Positions 61,131 through 64,000 of a stretch of DNA of 64,000 nucleotides are shown here, one piece after another. The DNA is from Gentiana macrophylla (Eukaryota; Streptophyta; Magnoliopsida; Gentianales; Gentianaceae): assembly GCA_026214975.1 (NCBI GenBank), contig CM047807.1, positions 71,651,824 through 71,715,823 on the forward strand. The letters are read 5' to 3'. The notes below the pieces were generated by a model. The model searched no databases, was not told the origin of the DNA, and was given only the letters and a program-made list of their open reading frames with translations. Both the position numbers and the translations under genes were made by a program. Numbering within the stretch: position 1 is the first letter of the stretch; each line of letters begins with the position of its first letter.

Positions 61131-62239
61131 CAAAAGAACAAAATCACGAACATAATCTTTACGGATCCAGTGCCTTTTTTTAATTTAGATCCAGTTCTCT
61201 TAAGAACAACAAATCAGAAGCATATACCACAAACAACGACATGATAGCATGTGCACGAACAGGTGAAAACAAGAATATCATTCTACCATGAACACCAACA
61301 CAATGATTTGCAATAATACAGCAGAAAAAAAATCATTCTTGATTCTTGAAATTGTTCCCTCTGAAAAGAGCTTCAAAAAGAACTCAGATGAAGCACAAGG
61401 TAGCGTAAAAAGAGAAGAAATGCAGAAGAATGAAACTAAAACTGAACCAAATCTGAGCAGAGATAAAGGTTAGAGAAAATCATTTAGGAAGAGAAATTGA
61501 GAAGATAGTGTGAGTTGAGGCAGGCTGGCATTTTTCTATTTTAGAGAAGCATGGCTTTTTTTTTGTGTAGCATCTGTGTTGTGAAGGTGACAAAGAGAGC
61601 ATATAAGCTAGTGTTGGTTTTGTAGTTATATAGGGCACGCTAAAAGAAATGTTGTTTGAGCTTAAGTAAGTTATCTGAATATAAAATTAATCGTGTATCC
61701 AATCTGAACCCACCAAAAGAGACTAATTAAGGTCACCCTACACTTCTTTGTTTAGATTTAATAATTAATGCACCTTAATTTTTTTATGTTGTTTCAATTA
61801 TCTATGTATATACATGATATCAATGTTACATAACATCTACGTGTTCACTTGTCACGAGCTAAACACGTGATAAATGACTTTAAGATTCGTAGTTTTAGCG
61901 ATATACGACTTTAAAATTCGTGAGTATATCTATTAAATAGTCAAACATTAGGTATCTAAGAATAACTCAGGTTTTAATTCAAAAATAATTAAATAACTAT
62001 TCATTCATGTGTGTATATTATATACACGAAACTGCATCTGCAAGCTTGAATGACATATGTTATATACCGTGGTCAAAAGGCATGTTTCAATCTATTTTTG
62101 AATTAGGAAAAAGTCTTTTACTTAGGTAAACCAGATCACGTATACACTATTTATGAAACGACTATAAACGTGAGTGAGATTAGTCAACCCACACGTGACA
62201 CTAATCAAGCCTCACAAGGTCACGTCATCAAGACTTATA

Positions 62240-62585
62240 TTCGACGTGGTGCAGGTCACCCTCGGTCCACTATAGCCGACGTGCATGGTGCAGTTCACCC
62301 TCGGTCCGTTATAGCCGACATGATGCAGTTCACATTCGATCTCTTATAGGCAACGTGGTGCAAATCACCCACAGTTGCAGTTCACATTCGATCTCTTATA
62401 GGCAACGTGGTGCAAATCACCCACAGTCCCTTAAAACGGACGTGGTGCATGTCACCCTCGGTCCATTATACCCGACGTGGTGCAATTCATCATCGGTCCC
62501 TTATAGCCAACGACATGATGCAATTCACCTTCGGTCATTTAAGGCGTTGTGGTGCATGTCATCAGCGGTCCTTTATACAACAGTT
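62240..62585 (-). repeat. Degenerate ~38-bp minisatellite, right arm
   Basis: Inverted counterpart of 59560-59870, with units GTGGTGCAGGTCACCCTCGG followed by TCCACTATAGCCGAC. It includes a recent 52-bp internal duplication (GCAGTTCACATTCGATCTCT twice). Confidence 0.85.
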
Positions 62586-63383
62586 AGGCGTCATTAAATG
62601 AGTATTCGGATATAACGCCACGATGTGTAATCGTTTATATATCCCGCTCCATATATTATGGCACGAGTTATAATCGCTCCATGATAGTTGTCTCAACCAT
62701 TAAACGTACGGTAACATCTTTGCCCGCTACCTTAATACGCAATATCACACAATCTCATGATGAAACACCATATGAAAAAGTCATCATCCTCATCCTCATT
62801 TACAATGTACTTTCATACATACACACCTATACAATCTAGCTCACATACTGACTTAAATATCGGAATAAATATCCTCCCGGAGGAAAGCTCCGGAACCTCT
62901 CATTCCTTGTATGTTTTGTAACCTCATTCTAAATGCTTCTTGAATCATCAATCAAATGTCTAATTATCCAAATTAACACTTAATTTATACCCGAGCAATA
63001 CTCGATGTATATCGTCATTAATTCTACAAAAGTGTTTCAGCCTTGATTTGTATTAATTCAAAAACATAACAAGAAAAAATATACCATGTATATTTATCAG
63101 AAGACATTGTCTTATTTGTTTTAATTAATTGCACGTATCTTTTAAAAACATTATTATATACCCACATACGTTTAAAAAAACCCACATGCTAGTATTCTTG
63201 GTTAGGCAGCACGGAAAAAGAGTTAAACTAGGACATTACGCGACATGCAGACATACGGTTTAAGTAAATTTTACCTACCCAACTCTAAAAAATTCACTTT
63301 GGGATATACATGTTTTTTACTTTTTACCCAGCCCCTCCCCTCCCAGATAATTAATTAATGTAAAGATGACAAGTGTCTTAAAA

Positions 63384-63387
<4 letters not shown>

Positions 63388-63462
<75 letters not shown>
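63388..63462. repeat. (CA)n(TA)n microsatellite
   Basis: A run of CA units followed by about 30 TA units. Absent from the corresponding place in the left arm. Confidence 0.97.
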
Positions 63463-63463
<1 letters not shown>

Positions 63464-64000
63464 CACAATGTAGAGCAAAACAATGCATGTGATAATTAAG
63501 TGACATTTATCTCTAGAAAAAATTTGAGTGACATTTATAATTAGGTTGTTTTACTTTTACTTTTTTCTTTCCTTTTTTTTTAATTTTGATTCCATGTCAA
63601 ATCTATCATTATTGATACCGTACTGACAATTGATTCTTAATCGACACTTAAATCGCAATATAGGTTAACTATGATTAATGATACAAACATGTAGTGTGTC
63701 GCCCGTTATAGCACAAGTGTTATTCATATAGCATTACTCGTAATATTACCTATAAAAAGAGAAACTCATATAATTTTTTTTATACAAAAATGTCTTTGAA
63801 TCTAATAAAATACGTACAATCATACTACCTATATCATTTATATCTAGAAAGTATAAATATTTTGTATGTTATGAATTGTGATCGCTGTAGTGATTCTTTT
63901 TGTTTATTGCTTATGTAAGGACTAATTTGTCCAAATAAGTACCATTTATAGGAATGCAATTGAGTGTTTGCATTAGAAGGGCAAATTCAGACGGCACAAT

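Larger units (their letters stand above)
58161..64000. mobile_element. Giant inverted repeat, foldback-like element, right end possibly beyond window
   Basis: The left arm 58161-61067 and right arm 61131-64000 are inverted copies, about 2.9 kb each, aligning collinearly. Anchor pairs: 58161 with 64000; 59215 with about 62945; 60620 with about 61605; 61050-61067 with about 61131-61148. Divergence is moderate, with local indels. No transposase, gag, pol or host gene is recognisable. Long arms with internal tandem repeats recall plant foldback elements (FARE, SoFT type). A simple inverted duplication is the alternative. The left terminus at 58161 is only the limit that can be matched to the window edge. 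Confidence 0.9.
61131..64000 (-). repeat. Right arm of the giant inverted repeat
   Basis: Reverse-complement copy of the left arm. Particular to this arm: a 52-bp tandem duplication within the minisatellite (about 62323-62425), a (CA)n(TA)n expansion at about 63388-63462, and extra sequence near the centre. It may continue past 64000. Confidence 0.9.

Noticed and set aside
61288..61473. 61-codon Lys/Glu-rich ORF in the right arm of the inverted repeat
   Set aside because: It is the complement of a pyrimidine-rich stretch, and the left arm does not preserve the frame.

Overview
This is nuclear DNA of a flowering plant, most likely a eudicot. The evidence is AT-rich intergenic DNA, plant-type LTR retrotransposons (Ty3 Athila-like, Tat-like and chromovirus; Copia), plant L1 LINEs, MITEs, and one intact two-exon plant gene. 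No organellar or bacterial genes are visible.

Region 1, about 1-38200, is a set of nested retroelements. The host layer is a degenerate plus-strand Tat/Retand-like Ty3 element. Its gag-protease lies at 1085-2319 and resumes at 11529-11781. A ~78-bp tandem array (11984-12535) follows where pol would be expected. A spliced antisense ORF (37203-34982) and an LTR-like stretch (37501-38168) complete it. Into this layer were inserted: an LTR of a non-coding retroelement family (family A, ending at 1084); a complete non-coding LARD-like element of a second family (family B, 2320-11528, minus); and an Athila-like element (12727-34892, minus). The Athila-like element itself carries two insertions: an internally deleted chromovirus (20669-22226) and a complete family A element (23736-33101). 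Four of the five insertions have both flanks in the window, and all four show 5-bp target-site duplications, two perfect and two with one mismatch.

Region 2, about 38200-41800, holds degraded material: a Copia-like PPT/LTR start, a 184-bp direct duplication, a truncated family A LTR, and a Copia protease-integrase remnant.

Region 3, 41.8-43.9 kb, carries the only convincing host gene. It encodes a 282-residue stress-associated protein with two AN1 and two C2H2 zinc fingers (SAP11-like), in two exons.

Region 4, 43.9-58.1 kb, is AT-rich intergenic DNA. It contains two 5'-truncated L1-type LINE pol remnants, a LINE ORF1-like remnant, a PIF/Harbinger-type MITE with a Mutator-like MITE inserted exactly at its right end, microsatellites and small hairpins.

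Region 5, 58161-64000, is the most unusual structure: a giant inverted repeat with ~2.9-kb arms around a ~60-bp spacer. Both arms carry a degenerate ~38-bp minisatellite. No transposase or other gene is recognisable in it. It resembles a foldback element or an inverted duplication, and its right arm may run past the window edge.
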